This document shows positions 54,201 to 64,000 of a stretch of 64,000 nucleotides of DNA, in pieces. The notes beneath the pieces were generated by a model that saw nothing but the letters and a program-made list of their open reading frames with translations, was not told where the DNA came from and did no database searches. Origin of the DNA: Parus major (Eukaryota; Chordata; Aves; Passeriformes; Paridae); assembly GCF_001522545.3 (NCBI RefSeq), contig NC_031770.1:93162851-93226850 (forward strand), read 5' to 3'. A program made the translations under genes and the position numbers. Within the stretch, counting starts at the first letter, position 1, and each line of letters starts with the position of its first letter.

Positions 54201-55258
54201 CAGCAATTCATGACAATTTTGGAATGTGAAAAGAAATAGAAAAATCCCAGGCAATTGATCAGAGACCTGACATTTGTTAGCAAAGTAAGTGTGCTGCATA
54301 ACTTATCCACAAGTACAAGTATTGGAGAGACTTCCACACAGCTCTGAATCATAAGCACAGTACACGTTAAAAATAATAATATATCAGATGAGACATTTAC
54401 TTGGGTATGCACAATACCAAAAAGACCCATAAAATGAAAAAGGTATTTTGAAATACAGTGATTAAGGGGAGAAAATAATACATGTAAAAAAAGATAATTC
54501 AAAATGAAACAACATAAAAGAACATTAACTATAAATAAATTTATAAATATATATTTATAGTGCTAGAAATTACCTCAAAACCGAACACACATTACTATAT
54601 GAGGTATTTTACTAGTGGACATAAGACTATTTCCACTGATTTCTGTCACTTTTAACAAGTTATTTTAGCTGCAGAGAAACATTTATAGGGAGGAAAAGAG
54701 AAAAACGCTGGAAAGCATCCAAAATTAAAATAACAGGTTTTAATTTTAAAATAAATATAACAACTTAAAAATATTTAATTTAGATCTAGTTTAATATTTT
54801 GGTCCTCTATTTCCTTACTTTCAAAGGTCACTATGTGCCTTTGAATTCATAAAGTAATGTATAACTTTCTAAATCTTGTTGCAGCTGAAACCTTGCAGTG
54901 TAGATAGCTCAAATTTTCATGAGAAAGGTCAGTGCAATATAAGAATGCATCATTTTACTAAAGGAGATGAGACTGAAAAGTTTCCCTTCAAAGTGTCATG
55001 TTAAGATTTTTGAGGAGTAAGTTATAAATTATCATTTAAGAAAACTGTTACTAAATTAGTTACCATCTATATTATTATAAAAGTACATGACATCATAACT
55101 AATTGCATGCTTTTTCAACTTCATAAAAACTAATTTCTTCTGAAACACCTCACGATACTCACCTCTTGCATAATGAATGAGAGCTGACATATATGGAGAT
55201 AGGAGACACCAAGAATCCAGTGCATTTCAAAATGTGCATTTCAAAATTTCAAAATGAA
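48204..55258. other. AT-rich non-coding stretch
   Basis: No gene is supported. A two-copy repeat with period about 26 bases (CTTCAGAGTGAAGTTTTG / CTTCAGAGTGAGGTTTTG) lies at 49538-49581. At 49720-50150 two plus-strand frames overlap in a moderately GC patch without domain motifs. An A-rich tract lies at 51865-51898 and a T-rich tract at 53119-53131. An AT-rich inverted repeat with arms CTATAAATA / TATTTATAG lies near 54533-54564. Confidence 0.45.
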
Positions 55259-55284
55259 ATTACTTTCATTTCAATGAAAGTAAT
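55259..55284. repeat. Perfect 12-bp inverted repeat with 2-base spacer
   Basis: ATTACTTTCATT, then TC, then AATGAAAGTAAT, its exact reverse complement. Just upstream, the word GTGCATTTCAAAAT-like unit is duplicated (about 55219-55246). The structure could form a cruciform. No transposon or regulatory identity is apparent. Confidence 0.85.
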
Positions 55285-55809
55285 GCTGCATTCTCATACA
55301 TACTGCAGCATTTTATGCTTTATATAATTCTATAAACTGCAGGATCTTGTGAGAAAATTACTCTGATCTACAAACTTTAGTAAACTGGAGTTTCAATAAA
55401 CAGTCATGAAGGAGCCAAGCCTAAGCTATATGTAACATTTTGATTTCTCAGTCTACTAAAACTGAGGGGAAGAAAAGAGCATTCCAGTTTATTCATTTGA
55501 ATTCCAGAAAGGAAAAGAGTAAATTTAAATTTCTGTTAAGTTACTAAGAAAAAAAATCATTTACATTAGTTCTCTAAAAATGAATCTATTATATATTGAA
55601 GCTATTCTCTTAAATCCAGTAATTTATATAGCTCTGAAAACTAATTTTGGACTTCTGTGGTATGAATATAAGCTATTCCTAAGCAACAGTATTTGTAAAC
55701 AGACCCTCAAATGAGTGAGATCAAAATTTGAGGTTCAAATAAAAATAAATTTATCATGTACACAATGCATAACAGGAACATTTAACAATCATATTTTTCA
55801 ATTTCTTAC

Positions 55810-55935
55810 CTTTAAGTAAAACATTATGGCAAAGATAATCCCAAAATAGCCAAAAACCAGGCCAGATGCTAAATAACAAAGCCACAAGTTGCCATCAAAG
55901 AAAAGATCAGTTTCATGTCCCACTGCCAGAAAGGG
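55810..55935 (-). CDS. Candidate internal exon encoding a transmembrane segment
   Basis: On the minus strand an acceptor-like CCCCTCTGATGTTTCCAG precedes 55935, and a consensus donor AAG|GTAAGAAAT follows 55810. The 126 nt between them are open in phase 0-0 and encode 42 residues. The first 15, PFLAVGHETDLFFDG, are polar and acidic. Then NLWLCYLASGLVFGYFGIIF, continuing AIMFYLK, forms one strongly hydrophobic span ending in a lysine, as in a single membrane pass. Upstream, this frame closes at a TGA within the acceptor tract. It lies on the same strand as the minus-strand start at 62431, whose donor is also phase 0, so the two could belong to one gene. I do not recognise the protein. The polypyrimidine tract is modest, so it may be a chance exon. 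Confidence 0.4.
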
Positions 55936-58900
55936 CTGGAAACATCAGAGGGGCTGGAGCTCTCCTCCAAAGGGAAGGTGAAGCTCGTGTCATTCTTACC
56001 AATGGGAGCCCATCGTCTTCCCAGCTGGAGGATATTAATACTTCTCACTGATACGCAGCATCTTCTTGCTGTGATCGTCTTTATAGCCCAGTTAAAAAAA
56101 AACACACACATTCTTAAGTCTACATGTTATTTCCTATAGACTGCATTATCTTGAGGAAGCCTGGATAAGAATTGAGACAGATACATAGTTTTTGCAAGAC
56201 ATTTGGTTGTATTTTTCCATTTCCTTTTCTAGCACTAAAAAAGGCCCAGATTCTTCTTGTATATTCAACTAGGAAGGATTTGAAATGGTGCAAGATCAAG
56301 GGAAGTGAATCAAAGGAATAAAGCAAGCATTGTCCTCCTTTCTGCTTATCAGGGAAGATAACTGTTATCAAACTGTAAAACTAAGGAATATATTTGTTCA
56401 TTTAAGTGAAATCTGCTGTTGCACAGAGGATGACGGTGGCCTCATACTGATGCTCTTTGGAAAGAATTTCACTCTGCATGAATGAAGCAGAAGAAGTTGT
56501 CTTTTATATTACTTGGACTCTGCTTAAACAAAATTAAAATAGTAAGATTGTTTATGCTCTAAAGCTTTATATCCCAATGATTTATTAAGCCATAAATCAG
56601 CAAGAATGTGGAAGATCATCTGGGGTTTTTTCCTTGCTCCTCTATTTTTAGAGTATAAGAAATAAAAGGTATAGTAACTGCTTGAGATTCTTTCACTACT
56701 GTCCACTATTCAGGGGAAAAAAAGAGGTTAAAAAGTACCTTCCCACTTGTGGTGATTGAAGCTATTTGTTCAGTGTTATTTTTATAGGCTACTTGTGAAA
56801 CTAGAAGGCAGGCATGAAAGCTGAGAAGTTTGTTCTACTCCTCACTGCCAGAAAAGCACAGAATAATACAATGGCATACTTCTGTATTCCTGCAGCTGCA
56901 TGAGCTCTAAAACCTACCACATGAGAGTGAAATGGTTTGGACAGAGATTTCTTTAAGGTAACTTGGTTATCTGCATCATTAATAATAATTAATAATTGTG
57001 TCTGTTTTCTATGAAGAGTCATCAGCTTACCCAGCTGTGAAACTAGGAGACCTGCTGGAGATTTTGGTGATACTTTATGAAATATAATTTGCATAACATT
57101 ATTAAGGCATTAAAAAGTTTCCCAATACAAGCCATACCACTGAGAAGTTAAGAATCACAGAAAACTTATTTAGTTGACCTCCAATGTACAAAAATAAATT
57201 TCATGAAGAAAATCAACATTTTTTTAAAAAAATTTTGCATGCTAAGGGAAATTAGCCTATACAATTAAATTGCATTCTCACCACACCTTAGGGATTACTG
57301 AACATACAGAATTACCTAAATTAAAGGATAAAGATAATAAAAATAGTTTTGAATTGTTTTTCTCAGTACTGTCCTGCTGCCTCTCCAGGACAACACGAGG
57401 AGTTGTTTCCTCTGAAAGGCAGCATGCCAGAGGCTGAACACTGCTCACGCAGCCTGGCAGCTTCCAGGATGAAGTACATATCAGGGACACATTAATTGAC
57501 CACTACACTAGAGTGGTGGTCAGTTTCTCCCTAAATCTGTGTCTTAGTTTTATGCTTTCCTAACTGCTTTCGGTGTCATGATCAAAATTTAACCTTTACA
57601 TTTTCTAGAATAAACTTTGAAATGCAACAACTTTTGTGCTCAGAATGAGATCAGGTCAAACTGACAACATTAAGATGCTCTTCTTTCTTCTGATGTAACA
57701 AATTTACTTTTTAAAGAGAGTATTTAAGATGGAAGATGCAAGACTGAGAGTGGTGGAAGAATTTTATAGGGAGAAGAAGAAGCTATGAAGGACCCAAGAT
57801 GGGGAGCTACAGATAGACAAAAAGCTATGGTGCATACTTGAGCTCTTTCTCCTATTCGTGTAATGTCTGAATCTTTAAATTACTGATTTTTGTCTTGTTG
57901 GATTTATGCATTTGGTTATATTTTTGATATGTTCCACTACTGTCAATTTATCTACACACAGAGGTTGCAGTGATTCCTGAAGATAACAGACACCGATTCC
58001 CCCTGTGAGATAAAAGCCTTCATCTATGGTATACCTCATGTATTTCTGCTAACTGCTGGTGTATACTACCTTTACTATCAAAAGTACAAAGGAAGTCTTT
58101 TTACATCATAGAAATATATGCTTATAAAGCCACAAAAAATTTAGAGGGCTTAAGGCCAATGCCATTTTGGAAGTTATTTGCTGCTCATTTTCAAAACTGG
58201 CAAGGACAGAGAAATGTGACAAATACGGAATGAAAATGCATGGAAGATAAGTAAATTTTATGCACAAAAGAAGTATTTAAAAGAGTACATTGAGAAAGAG
58301 ATAAAAGCAAAGTGAGACCTAATATATATGCATGCATGGAAACACTGATTGAGAAATCTAACTGCAGCGATTTCCATTCTCTCATCACAACCAAGCGTGT
58401 ACTAAATGAATAAACTGCTACTTGACATTTTCTAAATAAATATCATGGGAAGAGTACTTATTCTACTTTAATGAATCATTTTGGCCTCTCCAACAGAAAG
58501 TAGTTGTGATGAACTATAATCTGTTCTGGGAAATATAGTTCTATAATGGAGATATATATGGACTGAAATATGAGAAGTTGTGTTCTCCAACAAGTCTACT
58601 TTAAAAGAGATTCTGATTCATCCATGCCCACTTCTACTTATATTTGATCATAGCTGTTGACATACTGTATCTGCCATGCTGAGAGCTATTTCTCTACTAG
58701 AGGTAAGAAAGCCATATGGTTCGTGGATGACTATGAATTTTTGCAAGGCAAACTGAACTGATGTGTATAATTTTTTTTCCTGTAGCTATTCAAACAAAAC
58801 TATCCATTTAGCAAACAGAACATTTTCCATTCAATGGGATATTTTGGCCCATGTAATACATTTCTAAGAACTGAAAGTCTTTCTTAAATGTAATCACAAC

Positions 58901-61189
58901 AAATGGGCTAACACTAACTTTCTGCATTAGTGGTCCTCTCATTCACCATGCATGGTTAAATATAAACAAATTCACTGCACTGATTAAGTGAAGCAGCAAA
59001 TAAGACTTGTCTTGTTCATGGAGTAGAACCAAAACAGCTGTTTTTGTTTGACTGATGCAGATTCAAAGGCCCCCCAATGGTATACCTCATAAAAAATCAG
59101 CAGGTTATTTGAGGGGTTATGTTCTTTTTATTACTAAAACTTCACATAGGATTATCATAGTTGTACAAGGAAATTGCTTTCACTATGCATAATTACAAAG
59201 AGAAAAAAAAAGTTCTTGCCAAAGGCAGGTGTAAAATAACATTTTACCATTCTTGTTAAGGCACAAAATCTCATGTTAATAATTACTCTGAAGGCCACAA
59301 TTTATCCAGGCAAAGCTCACAATCAAGCTGAAGTTTGAAGACTGCATCTACAAATATTTCCTTCCAGAATATCTGCTGTCAAAAAACCCTTTCATAACTG
59401 TGACATGACAAGTGGACCAGGATAGGCAAAATTCAGAGGTACCCTCTGGGCAGAATGCTGCTTGATGTTCAGACACAGTGGAAACTGGATATGCAAGCTT
59501 TCCTTGGGATCAGGTATGAATCCTTCTATTCAGAGATACGTTTCTTCTATCGCATGTGCCCATTACTATTAAAATAACTTGTTTCATGTATTGGAGTTCA
59601 TTAAGAATATAACTTTTAGTTTGGCACAAAGGACCTTGAAATTTTTGTCTTGCTTTGGTGACTTTTTTGTTTCAACAGCTTGGCATTTCCAACAGTATCA
59701 CTATTAATATTTGTGGGATTTTGCGATACACAAATGTGAAATCCCAGCCCCATTAAGTCATTATGGTTATTACCATTGATTCAGCAAGTCTTGGATTTTA
59801 CTGTGGTTTTATGTGTTACATAGACAAAACACATTCTCCTCAAGTGACTTGACAGAACTTAGACCTCTGTCAAGTCTAAGTCTGTGTTTCCTGATTATTA
59901 AATGCTTGTTTAAAGCATTTATGACTTCACTCTAACTTCAATTTGCACCAGGAATTCAAACTCATTTCAGAGGGACTGAAAATTCTAAAAACTTATTAGA
60001 AGTATGCCCTATACTGTTCTAGTGCAAACTAGATATATGACTAACTAAATGCAAATAGCACTTTATAGTACTAAAATGAAAAGCTAAAAAAATCTGAAAT
60101 CAACAAATTTATTTGATAATCCTAGATTTTAGTTCATGTGTTACTGAACAATGGCACGATAAATGCATTATTTAACTTAGGAATATTATGTCAGATCACA
60201 CAGGGTCTGCCTTGAGCACTCAAAATTAAATCTCCAATGTATAACACTGTAATTCGTAAAACTATTAAACATTGTCTGAGTCCATTTTAACCACATACGA
60301 CACATTCTGAAAAGCATGCAAAATGGTGGGGGGGAAGAGCCTTTGAAACAAAAATTATATGATCTGCTTAGTAAAAATAGCTACACATAGTAAATTTAAA
60401 ACTTGCAGTTCTGAAAGAAAATGTTTCGTGCTAACCATCTGGAAATGACAAAGTATTGCTATATTGCTGAAAGCAGAGAAATAGAAAACTTCTACTATTC
60501 CTATTTACCTGTCTTCCTGATAAAACATAAAGACAGAAATGAAACGAACCAGATGTGAACAGCTGACACCTCAAATACAAGTGCATTATAAAATATTTCC
60601 ATCCATCCTCTGCTCTATCCCTGAGCTGCTTTTTAAAACGTCCAGTACCATCAATATGCTCCCCTGACACATCCCACAGTAAAAAACATTTAGTTACTAA
60701 GATCCCACATGAGATTTCTCCATCATCTGCATTTGGATCTGCACTCAGTCACCTCACTGCTCCTCGCAGGATGCCTGCTTGCAGTCTTCTACTGCCTAAA
60801 TGGCTAGAGGTGTCCAGTGTCTCAAATTTTGTTAGTGCTTGTGTTGCTACTGTGAAGCAGAGAAAAATAGATATAGAACACTCCAGTGCTAAGAAGGGCA
60901 CTTGCTTTCACAGCAGTGATCTTGGGCTAACATCACCTGAGGTAACGGGAGCACTTGGTCCCCTTCTTAGGGCTGTAATTTGGAAGAGATTCAAGTATCA
61001 CCTGCTCCCAAGGCACATTAAGCATGTGTAAGAAGGTGCCGCAACGAAGCAAAATTGGAAACAAACAACAGTAGGCTGTTGTTGCCGTAAATTAGAGCCC
61101 TTTAAGTTGGAGGGAAGTTGAGGCCGAAGCACTTGTATATGGATTCATGGCTAAACGCCAAGCTGTACAGCACCGGCACCGCTGTTAGA
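55936..61189. other. Presumed first intron(s) or 5' flank of the minus-strand gene
   Basis: No other exon is convincing. An 80-codon minus frame at 56111-55869 overlaps the candidate exon in another frame and reads through a T-run. The minus frame near 60670-60490 begins with protein-like residues (SGEHIDGTGRFKKQLRD) but has no firm splice boundaries. The rest is AT-rich, and GC rises sharply after about 61190. Confidence 0.4.
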
Positions 61190-61712
61190 ACTGGGACACC
61201 AGGAGCGGCAGGAATTAGGTTACGAAGGCGACAGAAAACGGGGCCGTAGAAGAAAGCCCCTTTCCTGCACTTCCCTCCGTCTGGACGAGTCTCTCCGCTC
61301 CCCTGCCCCGGACCGATCCGCACCGGCCCCACAGCGGCGGGTCGGCCCGGGCCGGCGGGGACCGCCCGCCCCGACGGTGGCGGCCGCCGGGCGGTTTGCC
61401 GGGAGCGGAGGCGAGGCGGGCTGGGGCGCGCTGCGCTCTCATTACGGCGCTGAGTAATTATTTTATTTCTCCGGCAGACGGTGTTTCAAACGACCGCGGA
61501 GGCGCTCAGCCAACCCGCCCGCGAACGCCGCCCTCTGTGCGGCGAGAGCCACCCGCGATCGCCTCGGTGACCGAGGGCAGCGCAGCAGATGCGCCCGGCA
61601 CCCACCCCCGCGCTCCAGGTGCGCGCCCGCGGACTCTCCAGCCGCACCGAGCCCTCCGCACTCGCGGCGTGGCAGACGCGCAGAGCCGGCACGGGAAACG
61701 TGCGGGACTCAC

Positions 61713-61962
61713 CTGCCGCCCGCCCCTCCTCGGCTGCCGCCCCACCGCCCCTGGGGGCCGGGCCGTCGCGCCGGAGGACTGGGAGAAGCCTGGCGGAGCA
61801 CCGCGGCCCCTCCGACGTACCCGCGCCCTCCCGGGCACGGCACGGCGGCCGGCAAGGGAAAGGGGGGCGCGGTGCAGGCGGCGGTGCGCCTCCAGCCAGC
61901 CCCGATCCCTCCGATCCCCCGGCCCCTCCTCGCCTCTCCTCCCTAGAATCACGAGCTGCCAA
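61713..61962 (-). other. Candidate alternative 5' exon with strong donor (minus strand)
   Basis: On the minus strand GGCGGCAG|GTGAGT (exon end at 61713) is a full consensus donor in the middle of the CpG island. The sequence upstream is open on the minus strand from about 61962 but lacks an ATG start and is proline/glycine/arginine-rich, so it is more likely 5' untranslated than coding. It could be an alternative leader exon of the minus-strand gene. The 5' limit given is only the limit of the open frame. Confidence 0.3.
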
Positions 61963-62413
61963 AATTTAAATCGCCCCGGCACTGCGGCTCCGCTCGCAGC
62001 ATCCCCCTCCCCGCCGCTCCCTTCGGCCACACGGGAAGGTGCCAGACCGCGGCCGCCCCGCTCAGGCACCGGGCACTCTGCCGCGCCGCCGTCCTGCCCG
62101 GGCTGTAGCGAGGCGAGACCCCCGCCACGGCGACACCGCGCCGGGGCCAGCGCGACACCGGGAGGCACCGGTGGTGGCGGATGACACCACAACCGACGGC
62201 GCGCTGGCGCGCCCTCGCCCCGCTGCCCAGGCGCCCGTCCCCGACGGTGCGGTCCCCGCGCGGACCCGCGGCACCGGCACCCGCCCGTTCCCTCTGCTGC
62301 TTGTGCGGAGGCACCTCGCCAACAGCCCGGAGCACCTGCCGCCCCGACGGCGGCCGCCCCGACGGCGGCCCCTTCCCTCTCCTCCCCTTCCATTGCCTCC
62401 CCTCCCTCCCTAC

Positions 62414-62431
62414 CTTTTTCAGCGCTGACAT
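62414..62431 (-). CDS. Candidate first coding exon of a minus-strand gene
   Basis: On the minus strand, ATGTCAGCGCTGAAAAAG encodes MSALKK and is followed directly by GTAGGG, a good donor, giving a phase 0 junction. The context is AGAATGT, with A at -3 in the Kozak position. An unexpectedly AT-rich patch, GTTAATAATGCACTAGA, precedes the ATG inside the CpG island, and GC-rich 5' UTR-like sequence lies further upstream. If the ATG is used, the next exon must begin in phase 0, as the candidate at 55935 does. A second minus-strand donor at 61713 could serve an alternative first exon. I cannot name the gene, and six codons are too few for family assignment. Confidence 0.4.
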
Positions 62432-62849
62432 TCTAGTGCATTATTAACGCGGCGGGGTGCGGGCTGCGGCGGGTCAGGATTAAGGAGACGCCGGGAGCGG
62501 GAGCAGCGGCGCGCGCCCAGCGTCCCCCGGCGCCGCTCACCCGCCGGGGCCGCCGCGCGCCGCTCCCCCCGCCCCTCGCGCCCCGCGCGCACCCCCGCCC
62601 TCGCTCCCGCGCGCGCGGCAGGGGCGCCCCCGCCTGCTCTGCGCAACCGCGCGCCCCCTGCCGGAGCCCGCGGCCATCGCGCCTGCTAAGGCGGGGCGGG
62701 AGGGGGCGGGAGCAGCTCGTGGCGCGGGTACGCCCTGCCGCAGCCTCCGCCAATGGCGGCGCTCAGCGCCGTGACCGACAGGCGCGGCGGCCAACAGGAA
62801 GGAGAGCGGGCGCGGGGCCGTATCGGGTGCTCGGAGGGGCCGCGGGGCC

Positions 62850-62871
62850 ATGGCCGGTAGCAGGAGGAACG
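62850..62871 (+). CDS. Candidate first coding exon of a plus-strand gene
   Basis: GGGGCCATGGCC places an ATG in an ideal Kozak context at 62850. The exon encodes MAGSRRN plus one base and ends at a GTGAGG donor (62872), a phase 1 junction. It lies about 90 bp downstream of the CCAAT/YY1-like element in the CpG island, a plausible promoter distance. Such tiny first coding exons are common in CpG-island genes. I do not recognise the N-terminus, so no symbol is given. The gene continues to the right beyond the window. Confidence 0.55.
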
Positions 62872-63650
62872 GTGAGGCCGCGCCGTGAGGGGCAGGGGGT
62901 GGTCGGTCCCGCCGTGCTGGTCCCGGGGCTGGTAACGGAGGGAGCCGGGGGGCGGCGGTGACGGCTCCGGGCGCGGCTGCTCTCAGCCGAAGTGTGTTCC
63001 GGCCCGGGCGCACCGCGCTGCTGCGGGACTCGCTTGTTCCGCTCCTCGGCGCCCTTCCCGCGGGGGAAGGCGGTGAGAAGCTGGGCGAGCCCGGCAGCGG
63101 GGGAGGCGGGAGGACAAAAGTGGCCTCGGCGGAGCCTGCCCGCCGCACGGGCGGGGCTCTGGGTGCGCGGGGCCGCGGAGCCTCCGGGGCTGAGCCCTCC
63201 CGATCTCCTGTCCAGCCCCTGTGGCTCGGAGGGGCCGGGGCGGGTTCTATTGCCTCGTTCTGCTGCATGAGGGTGGAGAGAGAGTAAATAAAATGTACTT
63301 CTCTAATCACAAAGTATTTTATGATGACACATTTTTCCCTCATTATGCACATACGTGCGTGCTTGCTTGTTGTTAGTTATCATCTGTTTTGGCTTATTTC
63401 AAGTGAATTAGCTACTTCTGAAATAACTGTGGTGCTGTGCTTGCAAAGAATAAAAGCCTTCTGCTATCCAAGCACAGCTTCAATCAGTTCCGTTTATCTA
63501 AATGCTTTATAAGACACGGCACAAGAAGAATGCAATAATCAAAATACAGGTGTTTCATAACTTATATGTCGTTCTTAAGGGGTGTCGAGTAGAGCTGAGC
63601 TGTGCGAGAGCTGAATGCTTGCATCCTGTGCTTGGCTTTTGCCTTTACAG
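62872..63650 (+). other. Presumed intron 1 of the plus-strand gene
   Basis: It begins GTGAGG inside the CpG island and ends at a pyrimidine-rich acceptor. GC content falls abruptly near 63270. Open frames on both strands in its left half are GC-composition artefacts. Confidence 0.4.
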
Positions 63651-63700
63651 TTCCAGCATCCAGAAACTGGAATACTTCATGGGAGGATAACAATTTGAGA
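63651..63700 (+). CDS. Candidate second exon of the plus-strand gene
   Basis: A strong acceptor, GCTTGGCTTTTGCCTTTACAG, ends at 63650. Joining the phase 1 donor of the 62850 exon to it completes a valine codon, and the frame then reads PASRNWNTSWEDNNLR before a possible donor AGA|GTGAAA at 63701. Without a splice there, the frame stops at TAA (63722-63724), which would give a peptide of only about 31 residues. So either the exon ends at this weak donor or the acceptor is used by a non-coding isoform. The residues are hydrophilic, and I recognise no family. Confidence 0.35.
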
Positions 63701-63724
63701 GTGAAACTGATCAGCAAGAGTTAA

Positions 63725-64000
63725 TGTTTAAGCTATTTGCTGACGGACTGCAACTAGAGATCGTTTGAAAGAGGTATAAATACACGGTAGTGTTCTCTGT
63801 GGTTAAGATGAAGATTCGTTGTGAGAAAGAGAGAAGGAGCAACTGTTCTGCTGTTGCGCTTTGGGGATGTGAATTAAAAATTGATATTTTCTGTAGGAAA
63901 GTGGATTAGGAAGAGTGAGTTCCTGCACTTGTGAGTGAATGCATGGCTCTAGAGCTGAGAATGGGGGAACTCTAAAGCTCTCAAATTATTTAAAACTGAG
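63725..64000. other. Right edge of window, presumed intron
   Basis: AT-rich sequence downstream of the candidate second exon, with a GGTATAAATACACGG word near 63772. I see no further exon before the window ends. Confidence 0.4.

Larger units (their letters stand above)
61190..63250. promoter_or_regulatory. CpG island, probable bidirectional promoter
   Basis: About 2 kb of very high GC with dense CpG, in sharp contrast to AT-rich DNA on both sides. It holds several Sp1-type GGGGCGGG boxes (for example 62692-62710) and a CCAATGGCGGC word at 62751-62761 that combines a CCAAT box with a YY1-like core. No canonical TATA box sits before the plus-strand start. Start codons followed directly by splice donors occur on the minus strand (62431) and the plus strand (62850), about 420 bp apart and pointing away from each other. 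Many long frames here (up to 295 codons, arginine/proline/glycine/alanine-rich) follow from lack of stop codons in GC-rich DNA and are not genes. Confidence 0.9.

Noticed and set aside
55869..56111. 80-codon minus-strand frame overlapping the candidate membrane exon
   Set aside because: It reads through a T-run and a possible donor (ATTG|GTAAGAAT) and has no family resemblance. The other frame, bounded by splice sites, is the better explanation.
60431..60670. Minus-strand frame starting SGEHIDGTGRFKKQLRD
   Set aside because: Composition is protein-like at first, but it then becomes aromatic and low-quality. The possible acceptors and donors around 60450-60520 give only tiny exons without support.
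61396..62393. Long open frames on both strands in the CpG island (up to 295 codons)
   Set aside because: Frames are open on both strands at once, rich in R/P/G/A and begin at arbitrary codons. GC-rich DNA has few stop codons, so length is not evidence here.
1..64000. CRISPR arrays, operons, tRNA or rRNA genes, prokaryotic systems
   Set aside because: No regularly spaced repeats, no dense coding and no structured RNA consensus were seen. All positive signals are those of a vertebrate genome.

Overview
The window looks like nuclear DNA from a bird. Three CR1 LINE 3' ends carry the short ATTCTATG-type tail typical of bird and reptile CR1. One LTR matches in wording a very common avian ERV family, and the background is AT-rich, intron-like or intergenic DNA with vertebrate microsatellites and a CpG-island promoter. 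I see no bacterial-type genes, operons, CRISPR arrays, rRNA or tRNA genes. Most open frames are short, start at non-ATG codons or lie in low-complexity sequence, and I treat them as chance.

Layout. Bases 1-23.8 kb are mostly unique AT-rich DNA, broken by a CTTT microsatellite around an assembly gap (5.1-5.7 kb), a 0.6-kb CR1 fragment (11.4-12.0 kb), an AT microsatellite (18.8 kb) and a second CR1 tail (20.2 kb). At 23.8 kb a plus-strand LTR runs into a second gap, followed by about 0.55 kb of unusually GC-rich sequence. A CA/TA microsatellite lies at 27.3 kb. At 30.2-31.6 kb is a 1.35-kb LTR element with a 5-bp target-site duplication and, inside its 3' end, an 18-base tRNA-Gly-like primer-binding site. 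A third, minus-strand CR1 tail lies at 36.5 kb. At 42.1-42.7 kb a minus-strand stretch looks protein-coding in three successive frames, as a decayed gene copy would. Bases 43-55 kb hold simple repeats and little else.

The right end is the gene-bearing part. A CpG island at about 61.2-63.25 kb looks like a bidirectional promoter. On the plus strand a 7-codon start in a perfect Kozak context (62850) ends in a GTGAGG donor, with a candidate exon 2 at 63651. On the minus strand a 6-codon start (62431) ends in a GTAGGG donor, and a second, consensus donor lies at 61713/61712. Some 6.5 kb inside the minus-strand gene's direction, at 55935-55810, is a 126-nt phase 0-0 candidate exon encoding a transmembrane segment. 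I could not name either gene. All splice calls are read by eye and need transcript support.

No clearly novel multi-gene system is visible. The most unusual structure is the LTR whose duplicated target site lies outside an embedded primer-binding site.
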